A stretch of 64,000 bases of DNA. It comes from Marchantia polymorpha subsp. ruderalis. Taxonomy: Eukaryota > Streptophyta > Marchantiopsida > Marchantiales > Marchantiaceae. The DNA lies in contig AP031351.1 in the NCBI GenBank assembly GCA_037833965.1, positions 2,430,501 to 2,494,500 on the forward strand, read 5' to 3'. Positions 30,741 to 43,462 of this stretch are shown piece after piece. Made by a program: the position numbers and the translations under genes. Numbering within the stretch: position 1 is the stretch's first letter; every line of letters starts with the position of its first letter. The notes below the pieces were generated by a model, which searched no databases, had not been told where the DNA came from, and saw only the letters and a list, made by a program, of their open reading frames with translations.

Positions 30741-31482
30741 TATCCATTAGAGTCATTTTCATAATCCGCGATTCAAGTTCGTTCTACTTATGCTGGTCGT
30801 ACCTTACGCTCATCCTACCTTTTCGTCCTCTTCAAGGTGCCAATCTTTTCTGCAGGTGCTGAAGAATACTAATGACTTAGTCAAATACGAATGTCTGAAA
30901 GGTTGCCACCTTGGTTCTTACGTTGATGTTCTTAACAAGAAACCCAAAGTGCCATACATTTATATCCGCAAAGACGATTCTGTTTTACCCTTCCATCTTC
31001 ACATTGTTTAGAAAAGCGATGCCAGTGACCAACAGAATCTGACATCTTCATCCATCTTGCTGAACAAAGAGGTGTTTTGAGTGGTCTCGATTTTACTTCT
31101 ACTGTCTAAATTGTGTACATAGAGATGTACAACCTGTACATATGCTAAACCGCTAACATGCCCCTTCACTTGTAGTCAATAGCCTTCCATTCAGTATCAA
31201 CAGTGATAATGAACTTGGTGGAGTAGGATTCGGCTTCTACACTGGAGAATGGAATCTTAACTACAACAGATAAAAAATGTGCTCACACTGGTGTATAAAG
31301 AGACTGATCGACAGTGCCTGTCTTTTGACAGTAGTCACCATGAAGGTTGAATCCCCTCGCGTGTTAAAGGGGTTACGCTTCAGCTTCAGATGACTCGTTT
31401 GTACAAGGTTAGGATCGAACGCAGTGCCTGACGACACCATATAAAATATATCATCTTGTGATGCATTCAACTTTTTGGTCTG
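30740..31482. other. 3' flank of the folate-biopterin transporter gene
   Basis: GC-richer DNA downstream of the transporter stop codon, probably including its 3' untranslated region. A 73-codon plus-strand frame at 30790-31011 is intact but matches nothing I recognise and lies antisense to the expected 3' end. No poly(A) signal could be fixed. Confidence 0.35.
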
Positions 31483-34400
31483 TCACTCGGCCTTTGGGTC
31501 AACGTCCCGGGCATTTTCTGCCTTTTCGACGGCAGCCGCGAGCTGTTCTTCGGAAGGCAACAAACCTAAGAAAGGCAAAGGAATGAGCGAAGTCACATTG
31601 CATAAGACTACCAACATCGCCAGGTTGTCAAAATTTTCACTTGTAACGCCTAAGACCTCAGTGAGCCAGGCACCGAGAACACCTCCAACGACACCACCCC
31701 CGTTGCTAATCGACATCAGAGCTGCGAAAAGTGTGGCCTCCACGCCAGGTGGACAAAGCCTTGCCGCAAGGACAAGAACAGGCATGAACGAGACCTGCAC
31801 CAGTCAGTACTCTGTTAGAATACTGTTTGACCTTTCAGGCAACGACACACTAATAGTCACGAAGCACAATTGTGGAACCAGTTGCCATCCTCCAACTTGG
31901 CTTCACAACTTGCAGACAGTATTCAGATCTTTTTTACGCAAAGATATCGCTTCTTAGGAGCTGAGTGCGTTGTTAGTCATCCAGCATACCTGTCCAAGAA
32001 CAGTCCCCACCAAAGAGTCGCCTACTGCAAACCATTCATCACTGATTCCAACATCCCGGTTCCAGCCAGTGACAAGAATTACCTGCAGTCCGAAGACAAG
32101 CTTAATATGCTAACGACGAAGAAGAGCCCAAGTTATGTAGAAATGCCCACCATAAACGAAGTCCAAGTAACAACTATCTCATGAGGGCAACCGAAACTAA
32201 TTTCGGGCTAGATAAGTATCATTTACTTGTGATAGGCCAATGACCGATCCAAGAATTGTCGTCCAGAAAAACATCTTCCTCATCGACACCTCCTTCAGCA
32301 GTTGATTGTAGATCGTAACTCCAGCAAGAGAAGCTATTGACGTCACAAGCCTTACACGCCCAAGGAACTCTGGCCCAAAGCCCAGCTTGTTCGTCCTGTT
32401 ATGGCAAAGAAAATAAGCCAGTCAAAAAAGAAGTCCCACCTAAACCAATTATCATCGATGGTCAGACGGAGATCACTCGCTCCAGCAACGTGATGTCCAT
32501 CGGATATCTGAAGGGCGAAACTGAATATTGGCAGACCTCTTACTCAAAATACTAACACAGATAAGAAGACCTGCCTGCTGTATCCAATTTTAGGTCATGC
32601 TGAGCACATGAAATGACCACAGTAATGTCTACAACTCCATTCCTCAAATTTGGCAACAACGCTTGTAAAATGTTAAAGAAGCAGGATCGAGATTAACATC
32701 TATTAGTAAATCACTTACGTGAAATACAACATCGCTGTATCGGATACGGGGGTCGCTTGCCATATAAAAATAAAGAGCGTAGGCAAAAAAATATTGGGCT
32801 CCTTCACAGTCTCCCACAAGAACCAAAGTTGTGACTTCGCATTTGTTAAGAAACCCGGCTCCAAAGATTCTGGGGCTAATTTTTCCAATGACTTCCTCAC
32901 CGATGAAGTCTTTCGTTCCTCTTTCACAAGCACAGCTACGGCAGAAATTATCAGAGGCAGTGCGGCAGTTAGACCGAAAACAAACCTGCGGACCACCATA
33001 GAAGTTTATCAGGACATATCGAAGTACGGTCAAAGAAAACTCCCTGGCTAAGACGGAAAAAGATACTACTCTCTTTTTAGGTGGGTGAAGACCGCGCAGG
33101 CACATGTGTTGAACACGTGAGGTATTACCCTTGAACCAGAACTTTAGTTATAAGTCACACTACGGGACCCACATTAGCACATGGAACCGCTGTATTCAGC
33201 ACTAACACCAGTCAAGGAGCTAGACTGGAAGCGGAACAATGAGAGGCTTTCAAACAACAAAAGGTCGCAGCACCAACACAAGAGGGCTTCCGAGAGAGAC
33301 CAGAGTTCAAAGTAATAAAGACCACCTAAAGTGGAAACGAGCTTGCATAATACGTAATCTCAAAAGTACCACTATATTGTACTAACGCTGTATGGAGTCA
33401 CGAAAGGAAATGGCAAACGGAAAAACTATCGACGAGTCAAATGCAGGATTTAGCGAGGGCAAAGAAACACAAATCTCGGGGCGAGAAAGATAGAACCCTT
33501 CGCAAATTTCATCACAGAAGCAATAACTGGGCACTCAGAGAAGCAGACCAAGGAGGAAGCAAAACGCAAATCTAACCTTTCCCTGTCCAAGATCAACCCT
33601 GATCCCATGAGTTTTCAAATCAAGTCAAATCTTCGAGGACAAGGCACAAATCTGGAGTTCATGTATCGGATGCGAGTCATCCATCTAGGTCAAGAGGAAG
33701 AGACTATGCTAATTACACACTGAGATAATAGCGGAACCACTCTCCGTTAACTGGTTAAATGCAGCAACTTTGACAGATTGAGGGAGACATTAAACCACAA
33801 CCTCGCTCAGCTGGTGAAACCAAAACATAGTGATAAAAAGCCCAATATCCTATCATATGGGGCAAACATACTTCACAGGTGGATGAGCTAGATTGATAAC
33901 TGGAAGTACCGAACATATATCCCACTTACGACAACTTCCAGGACAAAGAATCTCGAATAGTTCGCGATCTTCCGCCTCCCTCTACCTATCAGTTTAATTC
34001 TTCTTCGCAGTCCCTTAATACTAGCACTGCTCAGTCAGGGACATTGAAGACAAAAGACAGGGGTATTTGATTCGCAGTCTTATAAATACAGAAATGCCAA
34101 GTAGATCTCATCATCTGCCGAAACTCATCTCACCAACCTCTGCAGGTGTTACCTAGACCACATCTATGTTCTCATGAAAGAATTTCAAGCGAAGCAGAAA
34201 CTACCTTACACCATATGACTCGACCAGCGAGCCACTGAAGTAGGCACTCACTATACCCCCCGTCGATGAAGAACCCCAACAAAGTGATTGCAGCGATCCA
34301 GAAGCATTTTGTGATTCTCCGCGAGCCCTTTCTACAACCATCGAGTCAACTACCTGTAGATTGACAAAACCATTAGACGCTCCAAAAGTCAGTTAGGGAT

Positions 34401-36307
34401 ATCATCTGCTCCACAGATTCTCGGAACCCTTGCGATTTAAAATGACTCAACTAGACAAGGCCAGCAACAAAGACAAGATTCGGAGCACCATATTTGGACA
34501 ACTTCAACTTACGACGTCAGCGAAAGCCACCGACAGAGATCCTAGAAGTATAGAGATCAAAGCTCCGTACTTGTCGTCCACGAACATTGCAAGAGAAGCC
34601 CAGGATGCAGCATTCAGCAGCCCACATAAGAACAGATAGGATCTTCGTCGATAGCCAAACAACGGTAGACCATCACTGCGATAGAAAATCGATAGGCATG
34701 CCTTGACGTTAAGTTAAGCGGTACAGAGGTGGGCAAGCAGGTAAGAATTATTTGCTCGCCCCAACAGCAAGTAAACGGAGCACACCCAGAGTATATGAAG
34801 AACTTCGTGGCAGCTACTTATCATTTACCTGATGAGCCCGTAGAGTGGTTTGATCAGCCAGGGAAACGCAGTGACGCCAATCAACATGGCCGTCTGCACA
34901 TACGATTAGCACCGACAGGTAGTCAAAATGCAGACTCTTTTCTCCATTCTCTTTCAGAAGTCAAGCACCCGATTTTTGTGCCGTCTGAATGAAAATGGGG
35001 GCATTTGCTTGCGGAAAAGAGAAGTATCATCCGGTCCTCTCGGCGAGAAATCGCGCTAAAATTCAATACGAAATTACGCAGGACCCACAACCCAGCGCGG
35101 ACGGCGATACCAACCGATATTTTGTCCCTTTTGAAAAATATCCTTCTCTTTCAAATGGTACTCAAGTCTCTGCGTATCTCAAAACAAATGCTCTGAAATT
35201 TGACTCGAGCGGGACATACCTCAGCAGGATCCAGATGAAGATTATCTTTGAGGAAGAATGATACGGCAAGTCTAGAAAGACCCAAAACTCCTTGTACGAA
35301 GTACACCATCGCAATGGCAACAGTGTCAGGCGACATTACCACTCCAAAAATCTCGCAATTCCTTTTCTTCCGCGACAGCGAATCCTTTATCTCCTTCATC
35401 TCAGTTTTCTTCGAAGTTGGCGACCCTCCTTCTTCATCCCATTGAGTCATCTCGAGACCATTCCGTCCCTCCATTCGCGAATCTGGAGTAACACAAGGAT
35501 TCAGTCAGCTCCAGCGAACGGTCTCAGCTTAAAAGACCTTCAAACAACCTCTTGAGGGAATTCTTTGCACACCAGCTAGTGAGATGATCACTGTATCCAA
35601 TGAAATAGTAGACGCTCGTTATTACGGACACCAACAATCGTGTCCTCGAGTTGACTGTCTACTTCGAGCTCGGCAGATCTGGCCGGTGATGTACACCAGC
35701 TGAGACCAACCAGGTACAATGTTCACTCCAAGAAGAATAATCGCCATAAACATTAACAAAAAACGTGACGAGGAGCCAAGGAGAAAGTCGCAAGGAATTC
35801 ACGAGAGCGACACGGGCGACGAGACCTAAACATCATCGCCTACTACTACTGCATGCAGTACGGACGATCACAAAAACATTTATGAATAAAATAAGAAGCA
35901 CGAATGGGAAACGAGCGGCGTAATTCAGTTCTCAACCGCCGAAAACTCAATTGCCAAACAACCCAGACAGAGCGCGGGTACATACCACTGAGAGAACTTC
36001 TCATCGTGTCCGTGGAAGGAAGGTCTCGCTCGATGTTTCTTCTCCGTCCTTTAGTCAGTCTATCAGAGTCTCGATCTTCCATCTGCCGACACACGATGGC
36101 GCTCATATCAACTCTGGTTCGTCGCTTAGCGCTAACCGTGCTACCTTTCGACCCCAGACCAAAAGCATTTCCTGACTTGGCCCCCAGATGATTCACATGA
36201 TACCGTGCTGCACCTGGTCTTGCTCTGCTAGCAGTAGGCTGATAATGTGTTGTCTTCGACAGACAGTTGACGTAGAATCCCCGATTGCCACTGGCAAAAG
36301 AAAGCAT
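31483..36307 (-). CDS. Folate-biopterin transporter, BT1 family, probably plastid-targeted
   Basis: Major-facilitator-like carrier of pterins/folates, expected in the plastid inner envelope as for the Arabidopsis FBT homologue. Coding exons, 5' to 3': 35986-36307, 35220-35482, 34829-34893, 34513-34675, 34205-34353, 32719-32985, 32227-32395, 31990-32082, 31483-31794. All introns are GT-AG with matching phases, giving 600 aa. Exon 1 (about 107 residues) is rich in Ser, Arg, Thr and Ala and poor in acids near its start, as in a plastid transit peptide; an in-frame stop precedes its ATG. Family blocks in order: [131 protein letters not shown]. No block is missing. An Ala/Glu-rich tail follows the last membrane segment. 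Substrate is inferred from family only. Confidence 0.93.
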
Positions 36308-38945
36308 AGCAGTAACCGCTCAGACCTCGCTTCCACAATCCAAGATGCCCAAATGGCAGGGTGAGTAATGGGCCAATGCAACTTCCAAGTTTAGGTGCAC
36401 GGTCCGCAAACAGTGAAACTCCACACCACGACTTATGGGAAGCCTTCGATAAACTCCTGTAATTGCGCTGCAATCAGGTGAACAGGATCGCAGACGAGAC
36501 TGAGATATTACAAAAAAGGAAGAAAGTGGCAATCACGTCGATGGGACCATTTCAATTCTACAGCCGGAAAGACCACTTCCGTTCCCTTCAATGAGTGGAG
36601 TGAGTGATGTACATGCCAATGAAACAGAGATTCCACTTGAAGCGAGTGACGTCACTCAACGAGGATTATCGGAGCCGAGTGTCTGGGAGTTTCAGAGGTT
36701 GACAGTCCACGCAAGACCGGTCCCGGACGATTTTGCTGATCGAACGAAAATCGGTACCAAAAGCAACCAACGACACCGTCCGACGACGTCTGGCCAATAG
36801 GATGAACGCAGGAGCATACATCGTCCGATAACTGCCGCTCACCCACATAGCCACCAGTCTGTGGCTGACACATCGTGACCGTGACACATGTAAAGAAAGT
36901 ACGTGTTTCCATTGCTTCGATTGGTACCTTTTCTGGTGTGGTCTTCACTTTTACCTTAATTTGGTACACGGAGATCGCAAGCAGCAACCCTGCCGAGAAC
37001 TTCATGTGACGAGGACCCCATCGCGTCCCTGCACGCCGCGCTGTTGCCACAAACGAAAGACACCGTCGGGCAGCGGATGTCGGGGACTCGCGGACGCTTC
37101 TAGAAACAAGGCCGCAAGAAGACAGACTCCATTGCTGCGGAGCCCGGTTTCCTTCTTGAGTCAAAGTCACATCCTGCACGTACCATTTGAAGAAGGCTCT
37201 GCCAAGACTGGACTAACTGAGACACGCCGCCCTGCGATGAGGCATTCGGGCTCGAGCCACCGGTCAATCATAGCATAGAAGCTCGAGAGCTGCACGATGA
37301 GACCGCCCGGAGAACTTGGCAAAGTCGCTTTTCCCACCTCCTTCGTAATGCATATTATAATTCCAGACGAGCCGTGCGTATATCTCGGATTGTACATACA
37401 GCTTCCACTCGGAGAGGGAGCTGGTTTGCATCATGAATGCCCATTCATTTGCCCCGAATCCGGCTTGTGGTTGTAGTCTACGCTGATGGTTGCTCAAGTC
37501 TTGTGTGTTTTCATCTTTAGTGCATGAGTCCCTATGGTCACAGTGCACATCACGGTCCTCGTGGTCGATCATTTTACCTGTCAACGCGAATTCTTTTATT
37601 GGTTCTAGCAAGGAGGTTTTTGCTCGAGGGTTGTTCAGATTTCATTCCCCTATTGGTGATGTATCCTACTCGTAATCATGTGCAAAATTTGGAACACTGC
37701 ACCTCCATTGCGCATGGTCAGAAAATGTACTTGCAGGACGTCGGGATTGGTGGGTTACAACCACCGCGTACTTCGATGCTCGCCTTCACTTCTACAGTTT
37801 CGATTCAAGAAATTTGACAGATATGTCCGGTGATCATGAAGTTCTACACTGGTGAGCGTTCAAGGTTGATGCGGAATTCGGAGTCAGATCTAACCCTTGT
37901 CCATAGACTCCTGCCTCCACGCCCCACTACGGCTGTATCGAAGATTGTCTGCAAAATTTGACCTTCATAACTGCAGTCCTGGAATTTAGGAATCATCCAG
38001 AGAGCCTGACAAGAGTGGAGTTATCTGGGTCAGCCGTAAACCTTTGAGACCCATTGTTGATGTTTCCAGTTCATATGCGCTCCTTCAACGATTCTTCAAG
38101 TGCTGGCTCCCACATTGTTCCTTCTTTCTTAGTCCCTTCAGAACACAGATTTAGTACACTGGAACGAACCCACCCATGATTTATTAAACACGCAAATCTA
38201 ATCCGTAACCGTGAGGCTTCTACAATGATTTGAAGCTTTTCTGGAAAGTCTAATATTGACGTTGCCCAGAAGGATGATAGACGGGCGACGTGAAGGAGCG
38301 TCATAAGAAGGTGTATTATTTGACTTGATTCTGCAGTAAACACTGATTGACACTCACTGACTATCCGGCTGTAAAACAATGTGGCTCTGTTGTAGACTAA
38401 ACTTATTTTGCAAACCCAGTTCGGTCATGACGTTGTAGACGACCCAGGCCAACCCCTCCACTCAGAAACTTGCACAGAGGGATTTCCTGGGTAGGCAATG
38501 TACTGTGGTGACCCGAGACTTCTCTCGGAGGGAAATCTCCCATTACCAAATCACAGTGCCGAACCAGTGAGCTATTTCACACAAAAAAAGAAGAGCAAGG
38601 AAGAGACCATGCTGTGTTGTTAGGTACTCTCATACATGCGTGAGTTGTCTGCATAATTTGCATTATACGGCGTTTTGCCTGCATGAAAGTTGTGAACAGG
38701 GAATGGCATGACATTGTGGAACAAAGCCTCTGCGAGGTCAACTTGGGCAATATAAGAATTGCTTGATTATGTCTAGTCTACAGGTCACAAGGTGCTGTAC
38801 GTTTCTACGGATTTATATGGGCGTTCATGTTCTGTTCGCGATTTTACGATAACGGGTAATGTGCTTGTAGGTCTGCGTGGACGTCATCTTCATCAAGATC
38901 GACTTTGATGCAGGACGTGAAATTAGTACTAAGGCTTCGCTCATC
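36308..38945. other. Spacer between transporter and oxygenase genes
   Basis: Moderate-GC DNA that must contain the promoter/leader of the transporter (near 36.3 kb) and the 3' end of the oxygenase transcript (near 38.9 kb). Frames at 36652-37179 and 37264-37611 (minus) are open but show no domain and no homologue I recognise; non-coding upstream exons of the transporter are possible. A SINE-like relic occupies about 38450-38590. Confidence 0.4.
38450..38592 (-). mobile_element. tRNA-derived SINE-like relic
   Basis: On the minus strand, GTGAAATAGCTCACTGGTTCG starts a tRNA-like head: TAGCTCACTGG is a good pol III A-box, followed by GGCACTGTGATTTGGTAATG, as in plant tRNA-derived SINEs. The B-box region is degenerate (around TCTCGGGTCACC). 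No clear poly(A) tail or target-site duplication was found, so the ends are approximate and the copy is old. Confidence 0.5.
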
Positions 38946-41900
38946 TCAGGTTGAACCGCCATCGTTATTATCATTTATTTGGATAGCATTGGCATTCGGT
39001 TGGACACCATACACAAGATAGTTCTGGATAGTGACCTCGGAGTACTCCCCGAAAGTGAGACCGTCATGCCTCAATGAAGGATTGATCTGTGTACCAGAAG
39101 CAACCATCAAAAAAAGATTATCGTGATAAACGGCATAACGAAGCACTCGTTCAGCTCATAACAATCTCTGATGACAAAAACATACTAATGGATCTTACCT
39201 TCGTCTTCATCTCCCCTGGGATGTCCAAAACTTCTCCCCTGTGCCATACAGAGGAATTGCTTAAACATACAATCAACGGTTGTCCAACGTCTGATGAAAA
39301 CTTGAACATATATACATCTGATATGCTTCAATTCATCTGATACAAAACTTTTGCAGGGTCAGAACTATCATTCATACTACTACAGATGACAAGCTCATGA
39401 CGGAGTAGGTACCAGCTGGGTTGCATAAACACGGCGAGGGTATTACGCGCGACTCCTTTGTGATTTCGCTTTGGGGTCTGTAAAAACAAGAAACGGTCAC
39501 CAGGAAACTTACAATCCTGCATTTTGAAACTTCTCTACATGTTAGAATACAGAACAATCACAAATTTTTGCTGTACTCTCAGATGAATCTAGTCTCTTAT
39601 GTTGTCATTCTCTAATTAAGTAGCTCAACTGCCAAGTTCCGCCTTCAGAACTTCTCAATACATGCCTCGAGCAGAGTCATGTACTTTTCCTACTTTACAG
39701 AACAAAAGTGAGACGACACAACGCGGACATACCTGGACAGAATGTGGCGTAGCATGAAATAAACCACCTGAGACCCACTCTGTTGTCTCGCCTATTTGGT
39801 AAGCAAGACTATCTTCATCAAACACTGCCTGAAACCACAACTTGGTCAGCCTCGAGATACTTGATGGGTTAAATCACACAAAGTCCATAGGCCTAGGTGA
39901 GAACAAGGTGTTTATGTGTAAAAATATTGTAAATATTTCCTTCGTAAGTGAATGTAAATAGAACGTTGGATGAAAAAAGAAGGAAACGGATAATCCTCAC
40001 TTTGACAACTCGGCCGGGGTTTGTCTTGATGTAGAGGCCAGCCTCTGGATCTGGGCAAGGTACTTCTACACCATCTTTTGTGTACATAGCCGCTGTTAGA
40101 CCTGCCAAACGGCGTCGTTGCCAGAAGCATTTAAATAAAATACGAAGATCGGATGGAGTAGTGCACGTAAGGTATATGGACATGAAAGCTGGAGAGTCCA
40201 CTTTTACACGACAGTAATCTCGTCGATAAGCTCCTTAATTCGAACGGAAAGCCGTAATCAAGCCACAATGTGCTTTTCACTAACGATTAACCAGGAAGAA
40301 GCGCACTAGAAGCTTTCACGTTTTCAGGCACTAGTTTTTTCTCCATAATACTCTCTGTCATGTGTACAGAGCTATAGGTTCTACAATGAAGGAAAGACGA
40401 ACCTGTCAGTGAGCCAAAATCGGTATGCCATCCACACCAAACGGGCGCTTCAGCATTGTTCTGCTCATGTCCACTGCAAAGTTCATTGCAAAGTTCATAG
40501 GTCAATCACTGAGTTCGGCTGTCCGATCGATACCGCCTGATAGTTACCGTCAACAATTTAACTCCCTCACAATATACACGAATCATCTGGGTGAGAAACT
40601 TCATCTTACCGCTGCTGAAACCAGAAGGTGTTCGAAGATGGTAGAGAAAGGATGTAGCATATATTGTAAAACTTCCACAACTTTCCCGTGAATATCATTT
40701 ATGCTAAAGATGATACAAGCACTTCCAAATTTCAATTCAACGATTGAATGTTTACCATTCGACCGGGTAGTAGTGTAATAGCCTGCCCTTGTGCCCTTGC
40801 GAACGGCGTAACATGCTTTCCAAAACTCCCACCTTTCCAGCTTGTTTAGACGTCTCTGGATACATAACGACCAGTGGTATGACCTATGGAGCCTTGCAAG
40901 TAAGACACAAATAAGTACCTGAGAAGGACACATAACATAACCTGTGCAACAAAGAACTGCTTGTTACTTCGGATGAGCAGCTAACTAACAAAGTTTGTGG
41001 TAGTCATTGAGAACTGTAACTTGCAAAAGGAAGAGTTATATTCAAGGCAGTTCAGGTTCCCAGCTGAAGTGTATTATCGACGTAATAAAAGTACAACCCA
41101 ACCGTCATGAACCTCTTATTTGTTCATAAAATTCCCGAGGAAGGCTCAATACACCATAAAACGCCTAAAAACATATGCTCTGGCAAACGCCACCAAGAAA
41201 GTTTCAATGTCAAGGCCGAGAAAGATATGGCCAATGAACTTACGGAATTTGTCGCAATGATAAGCCAATAAATAGCCCACTTCCTTTATCAGTGACCCCA
41301 TCTCCTTGAAGGCTGAAATTTACAGTACACATGAAAGACAACCCGTAAGGGCAACAGGTGAGATAATTCGTGGGCGCCTTACTGTCGAACACATTGTTCA
41401 AACCGGAGAGCAGTTGATGTTAAAGGGAAGATTACATATATCTTCCCTTTAACATCAACTGCTAGTTTTGACTCGAAGCTCTTTGGCATACATATGGGAA
41501 TACTTACCCCGTTCAAGTTCTGGAAGATCCTCGCTTGGCCAGATATTGCTCCGGCATTGGGATGGGTATCTGCAAAACAATACCTCGGGTGTGTCAGCCA
41601 CAGAAGATGAGGTTAGGTGAAAAACTAAACGAAACAATCCTGTTAATTAGGTATGGTTAAAATATTGGTATTTGATCAATTGGGCCTAGTGGCACTTTGC
41701 CGATACGATGATCATGTCACTCTAAAATTCCAGTATTGACGGGGCTTACTGATTTCCAAGAGGAACCTATATTGCAACGTTGAAATAAAAAATAACCCTT
41801 CAAAGGGTGTGGTAAAATTGAAAACAGAGACATATACACTGCAAGATCTTAGGAGGTTACAAAGCTCAAGTTACAAAACTAAGTGTAACCTCATATTTTC

Positions 41901-43462
41901 TGTGTCTGCTGCATTTGGGATATCGGAGCAAATATTGGCATAGAAAGATCCCTTCATGAAATCTGCACATGGACAAAATTAAAGAGCAATGACAAGCAAA
42001 TCTCAGGCAATAACAAAGATTTGAAACTACGCTCGAGGACACAAGTCTCTCGACCTGCCAAAGTACGTTCTATGTTGTAACAAGAAAATATGCGATAAGA
42101 CCACGCATATAATCATTTGAGCTTTTCAGCTATTTAGCAAGATAGTTGGAATTCTATAAACAAGTGGTTGTCGATCTTGATCGAGTTCTGAGACAAACCA
42201 TATTTTGGGTACAAACGTATCGTCCAAAAAAAGAAGTAAATGGTGACTTCGTGAAGGACGCATCAACTGCCCTCAAAGCATAGTTATCATAGAGCTCTTT
42301 AAGTTCCTCTACTTAAGAATCCTGCGTAATCACAAACCTGACCAACAAGCAACTCACCAGGCTGACCATTGAATTTTTCTGCCCCATGACTCCAGCCGAA
42401 ATTGTAGCTGTCCACACGCGAAAAGTAAACACAATGATTGTCATCTACTGTACTCAGGACTGATGGTAATCCAATTTCCTGGGATTCAAACGCTTATAGC
42501 TTTCGCAACTTTCAAAAGTATTTAGAGGGAGCGAACGCTTCGAAAGCAGTATTTGAAATTATATCCTCATCAGTCACAGAAACAGGAAGTCATGCACAGA
42601 TAGATCTTTGCCTTTGTGAGATTGAGCAGTAGTCTCCACTTTATTAAGCTTTGAGTCTTCCAGACAGCTTTTATTCCATGCATGTTTACGGGCAAACCCA
42701 ACTTAAGAAAGACTCAAAACTACACAAAGAACGAGGCACCTACCCGCTAACAGGATCTACCAGCTTCTTCAAACTTTCTTCCGGAAGGTGTGCAAGCCTG
42801 CTCGAACAACACAGATTAGAAAGATTGATATTTAAATAGACAAAGGGAAACAAAATAGTACTAAAGATCTCCACGTCAAAGAATCACGAAAAAGGTCCTC
42901 CAATCCTTTAAGAATCACGAATCTCGTAGGTGTTATTTTAGAAATAAGATATGGTATGGAATCAGGTGGCATTGTGCACAGTTTTATACTTCTCTACTAG
43001 TGGAAGCAGCTTCTTTCGCAATTCGCCATACCCAGGAATCTGCAGGAATTAAAAAATCAATCTCACTTGAGCATGGAGGCTTTGAATCTAAACCATATTA
43101 TTAACCAATTTCACACAACCTAGATACTTGGACTGGATAAAGCAGGAGTAAAGGATTGCTACTAGAATGACACTGAGCTCAAGATTTGAAACTAGACAAG
43201 TGAAAAGTTCAAGAGAGCCCTACGTCTACTACGGAGATGATGCCCATGCCTTCTGGTCCGAGGCCATTCTCCAGGTCTACAGACAAATCCGCGTCCTTAT
43301 TCTGCGGAAAACTTTCCCCGCTCAGTATGCAAGCCATAGAAGCTCGCGAAATTTCGATCTGAAACACGAGCTTCAAAACAGAAGAAGAAGCAAAGAGTGT
43401 ACCAGAAGGTCAGCATATCGCAATGAAACAACGTTCTCCGTGTCCGGGAGAATCTGTTCCAT
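38946..43462 (-). CDS. 2-oxoglutarate/Fe(II)-dependent oxygenase-like protein (isopenicillin N synthase-like)
   Basis: Double-stranded beta-helix oxygenase of a plant subfamily whose substrate I do not know. Coding exons, 5' to 3': 43403-43462, 43224-43301, 42990-43039, 42744-42800, 42358-42407, 41890-41962, 41508-41569, 41244-41312, 40919-40941, 40756-40883, 40403-40473, 40001-40101, 39733-39828, 39413-39477, 39199-39238, 38946-39086. Phases agree throughout, giving 387 aa. Family blocks: VVSLRYADLL at the N-terminus, YNFGWSHGAEKF, DFMKGSFYAN, SNIWPSEDLPELE, LAYHCDKF, HKGRLLHYYPV, WCGWHTDFGSLTGLTAAMYT, CPDPEAGLYIKT, AYQIGETTEWVSGG, HATPHSV, NTLAVFMQPSW and GLTFGEYSE. Expected iron ligands are His233, Asp235 and His303, with Arg317 for 2-oxoglutarate; all are present. 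Exon 9 is a 23-nt microexon. Sixteen coding exons in 4.5 kb is unusually fragmented. Confidence 0.88.
41409..41463. repeat. Perfect 23-bp inverted repeat in an oxygenase intron
   Basis: The arm at 41409-41431 (AGCAGTTGATGTTAAAGGGA plus AGA) is exactly complementary to 41441-41463 across a 9-nt loop. It lies in the intron between exons 7 and 8 of the oxygenase gene, 44 nt from the exon 7 donor. Confidence 0.9.

Noticed and set aside
36652-37179. 175-codon minus-strand frame upstream of the transporter
   Set aside because: No domain, no splice link in phase with transporter exon 1, and an in-frame stop precedes the exon 1 ATG. At most untranslated leader.
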